A DNA stretch of 64,000 nt from HXMU1420-13 sp965228545. Lineage in GTDB: Bacteria > Bacteroidota > Rhodothermia > Balneolales > Balneolaceae. Below the pieces are notes generated by a model. It saw only the letters and a program-made list of their open reading frames with translations. It ran no database searches and was not told where the DNA came from. The first letter of the stretch is position 1; every line of letters starts with the position of its first letter. The position numbers were made by a program, and so were the translations under genes. Location: the NCBI GenBank assembly GCA_965228545.1, contig OZ245822.1:2418001-2482000 (forward strand), given 5' to 3'. Below, piece after piece: positions 50,068-59,841 of the stretch.

Positions 50068-50112
50068 TCAAATTTCAAGCAAGCTCAAAAATCCAAGTGA
50101 TAAATTTTTAGT
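50051..50112. repeat. Dispersed intergenic repeat at the DinB gene 3' end
   Basis: ATTCAAATTCCAATTGATCA followed by AATTTCAAGC and CAAAAATCCAAG closely matches the left half of the frr-smc repeat at 24281. It supplies the DinB gene's stop codon. Confidence 0.65.
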
Positions 50113-50208
50113 TTTTTTGCGATTGAGATACGTTTTGGTTCTTAGCAATTAAACTCTTGGTAAGTTAATGAATCATCAACTACCTGGTATCGCACTCAGA
50201 AATTAAAT

Positions 50209-50919
50209 TTAATCTTGATAATCGAAAGGTGGGTTGTTGTATTCTCTTATCGCTTGTTGAGTTAAATCTTTTTTGCCAAAATAAGGTATCCATATACTGC
50301 CGGCAAAAACACCCATGCCAATTATCATTCCTGAAGGGTCTAATTCTTCTGAATCGGCTTGGCTTGTAACTGAAGCAATACCTATCGCAATTCCGGCAAT
50401 TCCACCTATCACTTGAACAGCAGTAAGCCCGTCTCGTTTTTTTAGATATTCCATGCTACGAGGGTTATCACTTAACTCTCTTTTTAGATTTATTGCGTTT
50501 GCCCTCATTAATGGTCCATCATTTTTTGAGAAAAATTCGACCTGAGATGACCTAGATACTCCTCCAACATACATTGATCCGCCTCCGGCTGTTGGCATCG
50601 TATAACCTCCGCTAGTATGTTGAACGGTTCTTGTGAATAAATCAATATTACCTTCTTCAATTCGTTCAGCCCATGTGTCGCCATACCCTTGATGCATTCG
50701 TACAAAATAGCCTTCAGAAGTTTGAAATTTTTCAACGTCTTCAAGAAATATTTCAGTGGTATCGTTAACGATGAGTTTTGTTTTACGTAAGAATTTCTCT
50801 TCTTTTTCCACTTTTCCTTCTATAATAGTACCGTTTTTTAATTCTACGAATTGTGAATTCTGACTGTAAATACTCGGGGAAATAATTAAGCTGGCAAAAA
50901 GAAGAATAGTTAAGCGCAT
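50209..50919 (-). CDS. Secreted protein of unknown function
   Basis: About 236 residues from the ATG at 50919; a longer frame upstream is less likely because this start gives a clean signal peptide (ILLFASLIISPSIYSQ). The early mature part (FVELKNGTIIEGKVEKEEKF) looks like a small beta-barrel start, and a glycine-rich hydrophobic segment near residues 170-190 (VIGGIAGIAIGIASV) could span or insert in a membrane. I do not recognise the family. The gene stands alone downstream of the MATE gene on the same strand. Confidence 0.65.
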   Translation of the reverse strand: MRLTILLFASLIISPSIYSQNSQFVELKNGTIIEGKVEKEEKFLRKTKLIVNDTTEIFLEDVEKFQTSEGYFVRMHQGYGDTWAERIEEGNIDLFTRTVQHTSGGYTMPTAGGGSMYVGGVSRSSQVEFFSKNDGPLMRANAINLKRELSDNPRSMEYLKKRDGLTAVQVIGGIAGIAIGIASVTSQADSEELDPSGMIIGMGVFAGSIWIPYFGKKDLTQQAIREYNNPPFDYQD

Positions 50920-51002
50920 AAATATTAATTGGTTTAAGAGCAAATTATATGCACCAAAGTTGCTAATTACAATTAGTAAAATTAGCATTTAAGAATAGAA
51001 TG

Positions 51003-52343
51003 CTAACTGGGTTTTGTAAGCAAGTGAAATCTTGTGTTGTGGAGAACGGCAGCAACTGTTAAACCGGAAATTAATCCAATCCAAAGTCCGCCGGGCCCGA
51101 TGTCTTTTACGATGCCGAGATAATATCCGATTGAGAAGCCAATCAACCAGTAAGAAATAAAATTAAACACCATGGGCATTCGGGTGTCTTTTAGGCCGCG
51201 AAGTGCTCCGAATCCTCCCACTTGCAAACCGTCGGAAATCTGGAATAATCCGGCGTAAAAAATAAGCGCAACGGCCAGAGCCATCACTTCAGGATCCTTG
51301 GAGTAAATGCTTACTATCAATTCAGGAAAGGTGAATATCAGAATGGCGGTGATAATCATGATTACCGTACAAACACCGGTTCCAAGAAAACCTCGGAATC
51401 GTGCCTCTTCCATAGAGCCTTGCCCAACCGCACGGCCAACCCGCTGAGAAATAGCCATCGAAATCCCGAATGGAATCATAAAAACTGTAGCTGCAATATT
51501 TAATGCTACTTGGTGCGCAGCCGATGCGGTTACAGATAAAGTGCCCATCAATACACTTACGGCCGCAAAAAGTAACACTTCGAGGGTTGAGCTGATGCCA
51601 TTAGGCACTCCAATTCGTACGATTTCTTTGATATAGAACCAATCAGGACCCTTGGTACGCTTAAAAACATGAAATCGCTTAAACGGTTGAAAAGTGGCGG
51701 TAAAAATTACCATGGCTAAGCCACCACAAGTTTGAACAATAGTGGTAGCATACCCTGTTCCTCGGGCGCCCATTTCTTCGAACCCAAGTTTGCCATACAT
51801 CAAAATGTAATCGGCAGGGATGTTGATGATTAACATCAGTAAAGCGATGTACATGGCCGGTTTGGTGATGGCGAGTCCTTCACTGAAATATCGGAGTCCG
51901 GCAAATGTAAGCAGCCCGGGAATGCCCCAAGCAACGGCATCCATATAACCTGCGGCTTTTGGGATGATTTCCGGATCAACACCAATCCAGTGCATTAAAA
52001 TATCCAGATTTTTAATAATCAAGATGGAAGGAAGCGTTAGAAAAGCCACCATCCAAAGGGTTTGGCGCGCTGATTTGCCAATCTCATCGAACTTGCGAGC
52101 ACCTTGATACTGCGAAACAATAGGGTTGATAGCAACAAGCACAGCCATTCCAAATAACGATATTGGAAAATAAAGGGCATTTCCAACCGCCACACCGGCT
52201 AGATCTGCAGCTGATAAATTCCCCGCCATAATGGTGTCGGTGACGTTGAGCCCCATGCCCAGCAGTTGTGTGCCAACTATGGGCAAACCAATCTTTAAGA
52301 GCGTAGAGCTTTCCTTTTTTATTTCGTTGATTCCGTGATTCAT
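51003..52343 (-). CDS. MATE-family multidrug efflux transporter (NorM-like)
   Basis: About 446 residues from the ATG at 52343; a TTG two codons upstream is also possible. Twelve hydrophobic segments are expected, in two six-helix halves. Family features include IGLPIVGTQLLGMGLNVTDTI near the start, LAGVAVGNALYFP, and in the second half IGVPNGISSTLEV with AAHQVALNIAA and SQRVGRAVGQG. MATE proteins exchange Na+ or H+ for drugs or metabolites across the inner membrane. The transported substrate is unknown. It follows the large kinase gene by about 57 bases. Confidence 0.93.
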   Translation of the reverse strand: MNHGINEIKKESSTLLKIGLPIVGTQLLGMGLNVTDTIMAGNLSAADLAGVAVGNALYFPISLFGMAVLVAINPIVSQYQGARKFDEIGKSARQTLWMVAFLTLPSILIIKNLDILMHWIGVDPEIIPKAAGYMDAVAWGIPGLLTFAGLRYFSEGLAITKPAMYIALLMLIINIPADYILMYGKLGFEEMGARGTGYATTIVQTCGGLAMVIFTATFQPFKRFHVFKRTKGPDWFYIKEIVRIGVPNGISSTLEVLLFAAVSVLMGTLSVTASAAHQVALNIAATVFMIPFGISMAISQRVGRAVGQGSMEEARFRGFLGTGVCTVIMIITAILIFTFPELIVSIYSKDPEVMALAVALIFYAGLFQISDGLQVGGFGALRGLKDTRMPMVFNFISYWLIGFSIGYYLGIVKDIGPGGLWIGLISGLTVAAVLHNTRFHLLTKPS

Positions 52344-52400
52344 AGCCAAAAATAAAGAGGGCTAATGATACAACAGTTCATCGTAAGAAAGGGGAACGAA

Positions 52401-55400
52401 TCAATTACTTTTAAGTGGAAAATCGAGGGTAAAACAGGTGCCCTGTCCCAAGGTGCTTTGAAAAGTGATCGCGCCCTTGTGCTCTTCTACAATTTTTTTG
52501 GTGATGGCCAGCCCCAACCCAGTACCGGAAGTTTTTGTTGAAAAATTGGGCATAAAAATGTTCTCAGCGGTTTCGCTATCGATGCCTTTACCGGTATCGG
52601 TAATGGTTACTAAAATTCGTTTCCGATCGGCAGTTACATGACTTTCGATAGTTACTTGGCCATCGCCATCGATAGCTTCCTGGGCATTTTTGATGAGATT
52701 TACGAATACTCGGCGCAATTCTTCTTGAATGCCAGAAATGGTAAGTTCATCGTTTGAAAGAAGTGTGATGAGTTTGATTTCATCTTCGGCGTAAAGATCA
52801 GACACCGATTTAATAAGCTGATTAATTTTGATGTCTTGAAATTCCTGTTTCGAAGGGCGAGCAAATTTGGAGAAGTCGGAAGCAATTTTACTCAGGGCAT
52901 CAATTTGCTCAATCATACTTTTAGTGATGGCCACCACTCTGGGTTTGTTTTCCTGAAGATCTTCGCCGGTTTGTTGTAGTTGCCGCTCCAGATGTTGAAG
53001 ATTCAACTTCATGGGCGTGAGCGGATTTTTGATCTCATGTGCAACTTGCTGTGCCATCTGTTGCCAAGCAGCTTGGCGCTCGCGGTCGGCCAGTTCTTCT
53101 TGCAAGGTTTTTAACTTAGCAACCATGGTATTGTAAGCCTTTGTGAGCAAGCCAATTTCATCCACAGCACTTACAGGCAAACGGGTGTTTAAGTCCCCTT
53201 GCGAAATTTTTTCCAGTCCGCGTTCCAATTCTTCAAGCGGTGCTGTTATCCGTGCAGATATGATTCCAATAATTACAATTAATATGCCGAAAATGAGCGT
53301 GTACAATGCCAGTAAATAACTGGTTGTTGTAAGTAATTGTTCGTAGAAACGCGGGGTTTTTAAAAAAGTAGGTATAGCTGCAATGCCAATAATTTGTCTG
53401 TTTTGGTCTAACCACGGCTGATAGCCAATCATTAACTCCAGATCGTCTAATTCTATTACATTTATCTCTTGCTCGAAACCACCGTAAACTATACCTGAAT
53501 ACACTTTCCATGGAATGATTTCAGAAACTAAATGCCTCGAATAAATTTGTGGTGTTGTGGAATTGATCAGGCTGCCATCTACAAACAAGGTGGCATCAAC
53601 CCCAATAACATCGGTTAGATTTTCGAGGTAGGCTTCGGAGTAAATCTGATTTTCGTTGGCCGCTTCGATGCTGGTAACAAGCGTTTTTAATTTAGTGCGC
53701 AGCTCGTCTTGCATTTGCAATTTATTTTGCTGCTCCAGCACTTCGTAAGTTACGGCTACCAGTAAAATTAAACATAATAAACTAGCCATAATCAACCGAT
53801 CCAGAAGGCGATCTCGAATGCGACGAGTTTCTGATGTATGCGAGAATAATTGATACCCTAACACCCCCAACATCCAAATAATAAAAGGGATAGTTATTAT
53901 GAAATAAATGCGCAAAAAGGTGTAGAGAAGCTGTGTATTCGAAATATTTCGATAGGCCGCGCGAATAATTCTATCTTGCTCGGTATTCATAAATAGTTCG
54001 TTCACATTCACCGATTGGATGATGTTGCGTTCGGTATAAAAGGAATCGGTTTTTAATTTGTTGATTACCGACTGGGGTAAAATGCCATAATCAGGCACAG
54101 AGTTTAAAGTGCCAACTACCGAGCTTCGAATAGGTTTTCCATCACCGAACTCGGTGAGTGAAAAGGCCGTTTCGTCGAACGATTTGATAGTAGCGTTTAC
54201 AAAGCTTCTGAACGGGCGATTAATCTCCGGTATTTCGCGATATACCGAAGCCAGTATCCAGCCGGTGATTTCCTCGGAGCTAGCATTTCGATAAACCGGA
54301 ACCCAACCCCGGCTAAAGAATGAATACTGCGCATTTACCGTGTTAATGGGCTTATCACGTAATATTGGCCGTAGATTTTCTCTGCGTATTCGCTCGTCTT
54401 CGTAAGGTATACTAAGCTCCTCTACCCTAAAGTTTGTTGACCACTGTGGCGCCGATAAATTAGTATTGTATTCGGCAAGCGGACTTCCGTTCTTGTCAAT
54501 TAATTGAACGGAAAACGAATATTTAAGCCATTCATCTTCGATAATTTGCGATACAATTTGCTCGAAGTTTGAAACATTGTATAGCGAAATGGTAGGCACT
54601 TGTTGATGCGCACGCATTAGTAAATTGGTAGTAACTGCTTCAATTCTATCTTCATTATCAATCACAAAATTTTGTGCCTCTCGGTATAATCGTAGCTGTA
54701 AATCCTGTTGGTAGGAGAGATACAAAACAGCTGTGAAACCAGTAGCTGCAATCAGGTTTATCAGTAAGTAAAGCCGTAACAGTGATGAGCGGTATTTTTT
54801 TACTTTAAACTTCCAATGGATTACAGTAATGGCGTGAATGGCCGCACAAAGCAAAATCACCAAAATAGGAATCCACGGATCAAGCGAGAACGTTAGCTTG
54901 CCAAACCAAGTAGCTACAAACACGATAGTCGAGCCCAGTACAGATACACCCAGCCAGCTCCAAGGTAAATCTTCATACACTTTCCAGATCCGGTAGATAC
55001 TTCTGTTGCTAATGGTTAGAATTAAAGATGAAGCACCACCCATACAAAATAACCAGAAGGTAGTGCTGAGTGAGCTGGTTAACGTTTGATTGAATAAGTT
55101 GATTTGAGTGGAGGAAAGGATATCACTCGAGATATTAAAAATAATAGTCAGGCAAGCCGCAATTGAAAATCCATGTGTAAAGCTAAGGAGATAAAATTCC
55201 CGATTATCGCTTAAAGATCGATCGGTTAGGCGGGTTTTTATCACCAAATGTAGTGCAAAGTAAAATAGGATAAGTGGGATCAGGTAGTAAAACCACTCAA
55301 AATGGAACCCAGAGAATAGTGCGGTTTTTGAAAATACCTGCACAATCAGTTGGGTACGCAAGAGCCAGAAAACCGCTAGTGCGCTTAGCACATGCACTGC

Positions 55401-56219
55401 AAATCGGATGTAAGGGTGAGCATTTCTAGAACTCCAGATAAGTAATAACAAGAATACAAAAACAAACGAGCCTACAAAGAACCCACGAATATGTGTTATT
55501 CGCGCCTGTTTAGCATTAATAAATGTGGGAATGTCGATCCTGCTGGCGTAGATTGTAGCAAGATCATCGCCCGAAATTGAGGTAAAAGTGATGGCTTTGA
55601 GAACGGAATCGTTGTTGACCGTTGAAAAACTAAACCGAACAGGATACATAGAGGTGCCTTTAAAAAACTCGGAGGCCTCAAGCTGGCTTTCAGTTCCTAT
55701 ATCCGATGAGTTGATTTGTTGCACACGAATTCTGGTTAACGCATGGTAGGTGGCAGTATCGGTAGTGCCGGTGAGTTTGAAGGGAATAATAGACTCGATG
55801 TAGCGTACATTGCCTTGCCTCTGTAGGGTTACCTGAATGTCACTAAATGTGCTAAGCGCATAATACTCTGCATCCGTAGTTGAAAAGCCGTCCCAGAAAA
55901 GTGGCTCATTGGCTCTGAAAACACTGAATCCCCAAAAACCGTATTGTTCGTGGGTGTAAGTGGTTCCTTCGAGCTGATTTCCGGCAATCAAGTCGGACTT
56001 CAGGTCTTCAACAAAATCTGCCGAGGCCGAAGTAAAATTAAACACATAGGCACTGAAGTTATTGTACGCCTGATTAGTGGCTTCTGCGGCCTCGTTTTGG
56101 ATAATTTCTTCATCGACCGCCTGGTTTAGTTGTACCCATTCGAATACAAAAAAAGAAACAGCCAAAATGGCCATAACTCCAAATAGAAGCGCAGTAATCG
56201 ATGTTAGCTTTTTTAGCAT
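52401..56219 (-). CDS. Large NtrY-like membrane histidine kinase
   Basis: A 1272-residue sensor kinase. The N-terminal half has about eight to ten membrane spans and two extracytoplasmic regions, unlike the smaller usual NtrY. A HAMP domain lies near residue 990 (SARITAPLEELERGLEKI), then the phosphoacceptor VAHEIKNPLTPMKLN with His about 1061, and an ATPase domain with NLIKNAQEAIDGDG, DTGKGI and GTGLGLAITKKI. The HEIKNPLTPMKLN sequence is typical of NtrY-type kinases. No response regulator is nearby, so signal and partner are unknown. A dehydrogenase gene lies 26 bases upstream on the same strand. Confidence 0.9.
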   Translation of the reverse strand: MLKKLTSITALLFGVMAILAVSFFVFEWVQLNQAVDEEIIQNEAAEATNQAYNNFSAYVFNFTSASADFVEDLKSDLIAGNQLEGTTYTHEQYGFWGFSVFRANEPLFWDGFSTTDAEYYALSTFSDIQVTLQRQGNVRYIESIIPFKLTGTTDTATYHALTRIRVQQINSSDIGTESQLEASEFFKGTSMYPVRFSFSTVNNDSVLKAITFTSISGDDLATIYASRIDIPTFINAKQARITHIRGFFVGSFVFVFLLLLIWSSRNAHPYIRFAVHVLSALAVFWLLRTQLIVQVFSKTALFSGFHFEWFYYLIPLILFYFALHLVIKTRLTDRSLSDNREFYLLSFTHGFSIAACLTIIFNISSDILSSTQINLFNQTLTSSLSTTFWLFCMGGASSLILTISNRSIYRIWKVYEDLPWSWLGVSVLGSTIVFVATWFGKLTFSLDPWIPILVILLCAAIHAITVIHWKFKVKKYRSSLLRLYLLINLIAATGFTAVLYLSYQQDLQLRLYREAQNFVIDNEDRIEAVTTNLLMRAHQQVPTISLYNVSNFEQIVSQIIEDEWLKYSFSVQLIDKNGSPLAEYNTNLSAPQWSTNFRVEELSIPYEDERIRRENLRPILRDKPINTVNAQYSFFSRGWVPVYRNASSEEITGWILASVYREIPEINRPFRSFVNATIKSFDETAFSLTEFGDGKPIRSSVVGTLNSVPDYGILPQSVINKLKTDSFYTERNIIQSVNVNELFMNTEQDRIIRAAYRNISNTQLLYTFLRIYFIITIPFIIWMLGVLGYQLFSHTSETRRIRDRLLDRLIMASLLCLILLVAVTYEVLEQQNKLQMQDELRTKLKTLVTSIEAANENQIYSEAYLENLTDVIGVDATLFVDGSLINSTTPQIYSRHLVSEIIPWKVYSGIVYGGFEQEINVIELDDLELMIGYQPWLDQNRQIIGIAAIPTFLKTPRFYEQLLTTTSYLLALYTLIFGILIVIIGIISARITAPLEELERGLEKISQGDLNTRLPVSAVDEIGLLTKAYNTMVAKLKTLQEELADRERQAAWQQMAQQVAHEIKNPLTPMKLNLQHLERQLQQTGEDLQENKPRVVAITKSMIEQIDALSKIASDFSKFARPSKQEFQDIKINQLIKSVSDLYAEDEIKLITLLSNDELTISGIQEELRRVFVNLIKNAQEAIDGDGQVTIESHVTADRKRILVTITDTGKGIDSETAENIFMPNFSTKTSGTGLGLAITKKIVEEHKGAITFQSTLGQGTCFTLDFPLKSN

Positions 56220-56245
56220 AATTCCTCAGTTACGAGGTAGTTAAG

Positions 56246-57232
56246 TTACGATACAGAAACCAGATTTGGGATATTCTGTTCCGAATCGCCTTGTAAAACC
56301 TGAACGATTGCCTTAGCAGCAAGCAACCCAATTGCATCTCGTGTTTCGAACGTGGCGCTGGCAATGTGAGGCAGCATAGTGCAGTTTGGAGCTGTTAATA
56401 GATTGGGGTGAACTTTCGGTTCTTCTTCAAAAACATCTAAGCCGGCTGCGTAAATGGTTCTTGATTGAAGGGCATTAGCTAGTGCGGCTTCATCTACAAC
56501 AGGGCCGCGCGATATATTTATTAACACCGAATGCTTTGGCATCAAATTAAGTAATCGCTCATCCACCAAGTGATGCGTTTGAGGGGTAAGTGGGCAGTTT
56601 AAACTTAATACGTCTGCCATTTTTGCCAGATCATCTAAATCTGCAAAGTATTTGGCGCCCAGTTCTTGTTCCAGTTCGGTGTGAACTCGGCTTCGATTGT
56701 GGTAGTAGATGTTCATTCCAAAAGCTTTTGCTCGGCGCGCAAAAGCCTGTCCAATGCGTCCCATACCAACAATGCCTAAGCTTTTACCACGTAATTCCGG
56801 GCCAAGAAATCCAAGTGGCTCCCAGCCTTCAAACCGGCCTTCTCGCAAGTATTTTTCTGCCTGATAAAAGTGTCGAGTTGTAGCTAGGAGGAGCCCCATA
56901 GCAAAGTCGCCACAGGCTTCTGTTAATACGTCGGGGGTATTTGCTACTTTAATGGATAGTTGTTGAGCGGCTTTAACATCTATGTTGTTGTAGCCAACGG
57001 CAAAATTGGCAACAACTTTGAGCTTTGTGCCGGCCTTCAAAACCGCTTCAGTAACAGGATTGGATAGCATACAAAGTAATCCATCGAACGAAGAAATATC
57101 GGAGATTAACTGCTCCTGCGTTTGATAAGACCCGACTTCACCTATAGTTACGTTTCCAAAATCCCTTAGGTACTTAATTGCTTTCTCGGGGATTGGTTCA
57201 GTCACTAATATGTTAAATTGGGTATCACTCAT
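56246..57232 (-). CDS. D-isomer 2-hydroxyacid dehydrogenase (glyoxylate/D-glycerate type)
   Basis: A 328-residue NAD(P)-dependent enzyme. The nucleotide-binding motif is GIVGMGRIGQAFARRAKAFG near residue 152. The catalytic Arg lies in NISRGPVVDEAAL, the Glu in GLDVFEEEP and the His in LPHIASATFETR. The pattern matches glyoxylate/hydroxypyruvate reductases or D-glycerate dehydrogenase more than phosphoglycerate dehydrogenase, as no ACT domain is present. Its start overlaps the rsfS stop by eight bases. Confidence 0.88.
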   Translation of the reverse strand: MSDTQFNILVTEPIPEKAIKYLRDFGNVTIGEVGSYQTQEQLISDISSFDGLLCMLSNPVTEAVLKAGTKLKVVANFAVGYNNIDVKAAQQLSIKVANTPDVLTEACGDFAMGLLLATTRHFYQAEKYLREGRFEGWEPLGFLGPELRGKSLGIVGMGRIGQAFARRAKAFGMNIYYHNRSRVHTELEQELGAKYFADLDDLAKMADVLSLNCPLTPQTHHLVDERLLNLMPKHSVLINISRGPVVDEAALANALQSRTIYAAGLDVFEEEPKVHPNLLTAPNCTMLPHIASATFETRDAIGLLAAKAIVQVLQGDSEQNIPNLVSVS

Positions 57233-57620
57233 TCTCTATTTGAGTGATGCGAGCATCATTCCAAACACGCTCGATGCTGTAGTACTCTCGTTTTTCTTTA
57301 CTCATTACATGTACAACAATGTTGATGAAATCGAGAATAATCCAGTTTCTGGCTTGGATTCCTTCTTTCTTCCAAGGTTTTTCGCCCGTTTGTTTAAGTA
57401 GGGCTTCTTCTACAGAATCGGCAATGGCTTTAATTTGCGTATCAGAAGTACCACTGCATATCACAAAAAAATCGGTAAGTGTGGTTAAATCTGATACATC
57501 CATTACGGTTATATCAATTGCTTTTTTGTTTTTCATGCCTTCGATCACTGTTTCAACTAAACTCTTAGAATCTGGTTTAGCTTGAAATTGATCGTTAGCT
57601 GGTTCTTTTATAGTTACCAT
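57225..57620 (-). CDS. rsfS: Ribosomal silencing factor RsfS
   Basis: A 131-residue protein of the Iojap family. It binds large-subunit protein L14 and blocks subunit joining in stationary phase. Recognisable parts are FVICSGTSDTQIKAIADSVEE, KEGIQARNWIILDFINIVVH and the C-terminal REYYSIERVWNDA. It shares a one-base overlap (TAATG) with the upstream LytR_C gene and an 8-base overlap with the dehydrogenase, so the three form one operon. Confidence 0.95.
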   Translation of the reverse strand: MVTIKEPANDQFQAKPDSKSLVETVIEGMKNKKAIDITVMDVSDLTTLTDFFVICSGTSDTQIKAIADSVEEALLKQTGEKPWKKEGIQARNWIILDFINIVVHVMSKEKREYYSIERVWNDARITQIENE

Positions 57621-58087
57621 TATTCAGTATTAAGCTTTTCAAAATCGTGGCCAATCACCACGGTTACATCTAAATAAAAATCAGGGGATTCTTCCCTTAG
57701 AATATTTTTTTCATCTATCCCCAGTGCCGCTGCTACATTGCGTGCGTTTTCCATTATTCCACTGCGGGAAATTACAATCGTTTCTTGAAGATTGAAATGA
57801 TCAAAGTTGCCGGTTTCTACTACATCGAAACCGTTTTTCCGTAAAACACCGGTAAATCGGTTCGCAATCCCCGCTTCCCCACATCCGTTTAACACCTCTA
57901 GTTGAATAACACTGCTTATGAGCTGTGAATTGTTCTCAGCGCGTGTATTTAGAATTCGAGGGTAGATAATTCGTGTCGAGAGTGCAATCAAAAGTGCAAC
58001 AAGTAAAACACTCAAAAAGCCAATGGCCGCATTAAGAAACAAAGGATTAACCGAAGGTGGTTTTTGGTCAGAAGAGTTTTCTGTCAT
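57620..58087 (-). CDS. Membrane protein with LytR_C domain
   Basis: A 155-residue protein with one N-terminal membrane span (IGFLSVLLVALLIALSTRII). The following domain is the LytR C-terminal (LytR_C) type: IQLEVLNGCGEAGIANRFTG near residue 65 and ETIVISRSGIMENARNVAAA. The LytR-CpsA-Psr catalytic domain is absent. Exact function is unknown; a cell-envelope role is likely. It lies directly before rsfS and its start is 10 bases after the small secreted-protein gene. Confidence 0.85.
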   Translation of the reverse strand: MTENSSDQKPPSVNPLFLNAAIGFLSVLLVALLIALSTRIIYPRILNTRAENNSQLISSVIQLEVLNGCGEAGIANRFTGVLRKNGFDVVETGNFDHFNLQETIVISRSGIMENARNVAAALGIDEKNILREESPDFYLDVTVVIGHDFEKLNTE

Positions 58088-58097
58088 TCAAGTGCGG

Positions 58098-58607
58098 TTA
58101 ATACCAAAAGCGATTACTTCTGAATCTATCAAATCTATTGTATCCGTAGGGATTATATCCGTAACCAAAACCAGAAGGGAGTTGTTGATACTGAATATGA
58201 ATGAATGCTTTATCGTTGATTTTGTAGTTCAACTCTGCATTACGGATGAGTACTTGGTTCTGAAAATTATTACTGCCTGCGATGTTTTGTGATCCGCCAA
58301 ACGGTGAATGCAAGAACGAGACATCAACTCGCGCATTCATTCTGGGGCTAATATCAAACATAAGCGTGTTGGTGTAGGCATTTACATTTTGATAGCTACC
58401 ACCAAAAGAATTAAACGACATACTGTAAGAGTGCTTCATTTCTACTTTGCTAAAAAAGCGGTTAAGGCCAGATTGTACAGTAGGGGCTTTGGTGTTAATT
58501 AAGGGTCCGGTATAATCATAGTATCCGGGTAAATCCGATCTGAACTGACCAAATGCGGTGGCACTTACAATAGCGATTACAAATATTAGGGAATAAAATC
58601 TTTTCAT
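58098..58607 (-). CDS. Small secreted protein, possible envelope component
   Basis: About 169 residues from the ATG at 58607, which gives a clean signal peptide (FYSLIFVIAIVSATAFGQ); a longer frame starts at 58646. The mature part has alternating strands with many aromatics (KHSYSMSFNSFGGSYQNVNA, MNARVDVSFLHSPFGG) and a Tyr/Gly/Arg-rich tail (GFGYGYNPYGYNRFDRF). A small outer-membrane barrel is possible. It is divergent from queA and precedes the LytR_C-rsfS genes. Confidence 0.7.
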   Translation of the reverse strand: MKRFYSLIFVIAIVSATAFGQFRSDLPGYYDYTGPLINTKAPTVQSGLNRFFSKVEMKHSYSMSFNSFGGSYQNVNAYTNTLMFDISPRMNARVDVSFLHSPFGGSQNIAGSNNFQNQVLIRNAELNYKINDKAFIHIQYQQLPSGFGYGYNPYGYNRFDRFRSNRFWY

Positions 58608-58699
58608 TATGGTAATAATTTCCAATCCAACGATTGCTCTAAACACTTAGTATAATAATTTGATGATATGAAGTAAAATGCCATATAAAGCTTTTAACA

Positions 58700-58730
58700 T
58701 TGAAAAGCGCCGGTAAAAAGTATATATTTG
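58700..58730 (+). promoter_or_regulatory. Bacteroidota-type promoter of queA
   Basis: TTG at 58700-58702 and TATATTTG at 58723-58730 are separated by 20 bases, matching the TTG-N19/20-TAnnTTTG consensus. It lies about 50 bases before the queA start. Confidence 0.75.
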
Positions 58731-58781
58731 CGCTCTTTTGAAAGTTGTAAAGATAAATCTCAAATTAACCAATTCCGAGAG

Positions 58782-59837
58782 ATGAAACTCACCGATTTTA
58801 GATACGAAATTGAAGGTCTAAACATTCCCGATACTCCACTAGAAAAACGAGATGAAGCGCGTTTAATGGTGCTCAATCGAGCTGAACAGACAATAGAACA
58901 CAAGAAATTTTCTGATATACACGAGTATTTGAATGAAGGTGATGTTGTTATTTATAATAATACCAAAGTGTTTCCTGCTCGTTTAAATGGCAAGAAAGAG
59001 AAAACAGAAGCGGATATTGAGGTATTTCTGCTTCGTGAGCTTCAGCCAGAAAATATGCTTTGGGATGTGCTGGTAGAGCCGGCGCGTAAAATTCGAATCG
59101 GGAATAAGTTGTATTTTGGTGAAGGTGAGAATGAGTTAATGGCCGAAGTAGTGGATAACACCACATCAAGAGGTAGAACTATTCGTTTCTTATACGATGG
59201 GCCAAACGAAGATTTATATGGTAAGTTAGATATTCTGGGGAAAATGCCCCTTCCACCATACATCGAGCGCGAGCCGCGTGATGAAGATAAAGAGCAATAT
59301 CAAACGGTGTTTGCAACCGAGCGAGGCGCAGTAGCAGCACCCACCGCCGGCCTGCACTTTACCAAAGAATTGATTGAAAAAGTGGAATCGAAAGGCGTTG
59401 AGTTTTTGCCCGTTACATTACACATCGGTTGGGGCACTTTCCGGAATGTAGAGGTTGAGGATTTAACCAAGCACCGGATGGATTCAGAAAACTACTTCAT
59501 ATCAAAAGACACATCAGATAAAATTAACACGGCACTTAAAAAAAAGCAGAACAAAGTTGTTGCTATTGGTACTAGTGTTGTGCGTGCAATCGAGACTTCG
59601 GTTATGGCAAGTGGTATGTCGAAGATGGGAACCGGTTGGACCGATAAGTTCATCTACCCGCCTTATCAATTTAAAATAACGGAAGCATTAGTCACTAATT
59701 TTCACCGTCCTGAATCAACACTGCTGATGTTAGGCGCTGCTTTTGCAGGATATGATTTCTTGATGAAAGCCTACGAAGAAGCTAAAGAGCAAAATTATCG
59801 CCTATTCTCCTTTGGCGATGCAATGCTGATTATCTAA
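58782..59837 (+). CDS. queA: tRNA preQ1(34) S-adenosylmethionine ribosyltransferase-isomerase
   Basis: A 351-residue enzyme that adds an epoxycyclopentane ring from SAM to preQ1 in tRNA during queuosine synthesis. The ATG at 58782 has a GAGAG ribosome site; a longer TTG frame is less likely. Diagnostic parts are VFPARLNG, LPPYIEREP, ERGAVAAPTAGLHFT near residue 185 and HIGWGTFRNVEVEDL. It is followed by ispD four bases after its stop. Confidence 0.97.
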   Translation: MKLTDFRYEIEGLNIPDTPLEKRDEARLMVLNRAEQTIEHKKFSDIHEYLNEGDVVIYNNTKVFPARLNGKKEKTEADIEVFLLRELQPENMLWDVLVEPARKIRIGNKLYFGEGENELMAEVVDNTTSRGRTIRFLYDGPNEDLYGKLDILGKMPLPPYIEREPRDEDKEQYQTVFATERGAVAAPTAGLHFTKELIEKVESKGVEFLPVTLHIGWGTFRNVEVEDLTKHRMDSENYFISKDTSDKINTALKKKQNKVVAIGTSVVRAIETSVMASGMSKMGTGWTDKFIYPPYQFKITEALVTNFHRPESTLLMLGAAFAGYDFLMKAYEEAKEQNYRLFSFGDAMLII

Positions 59838-59841
59838 GCTG

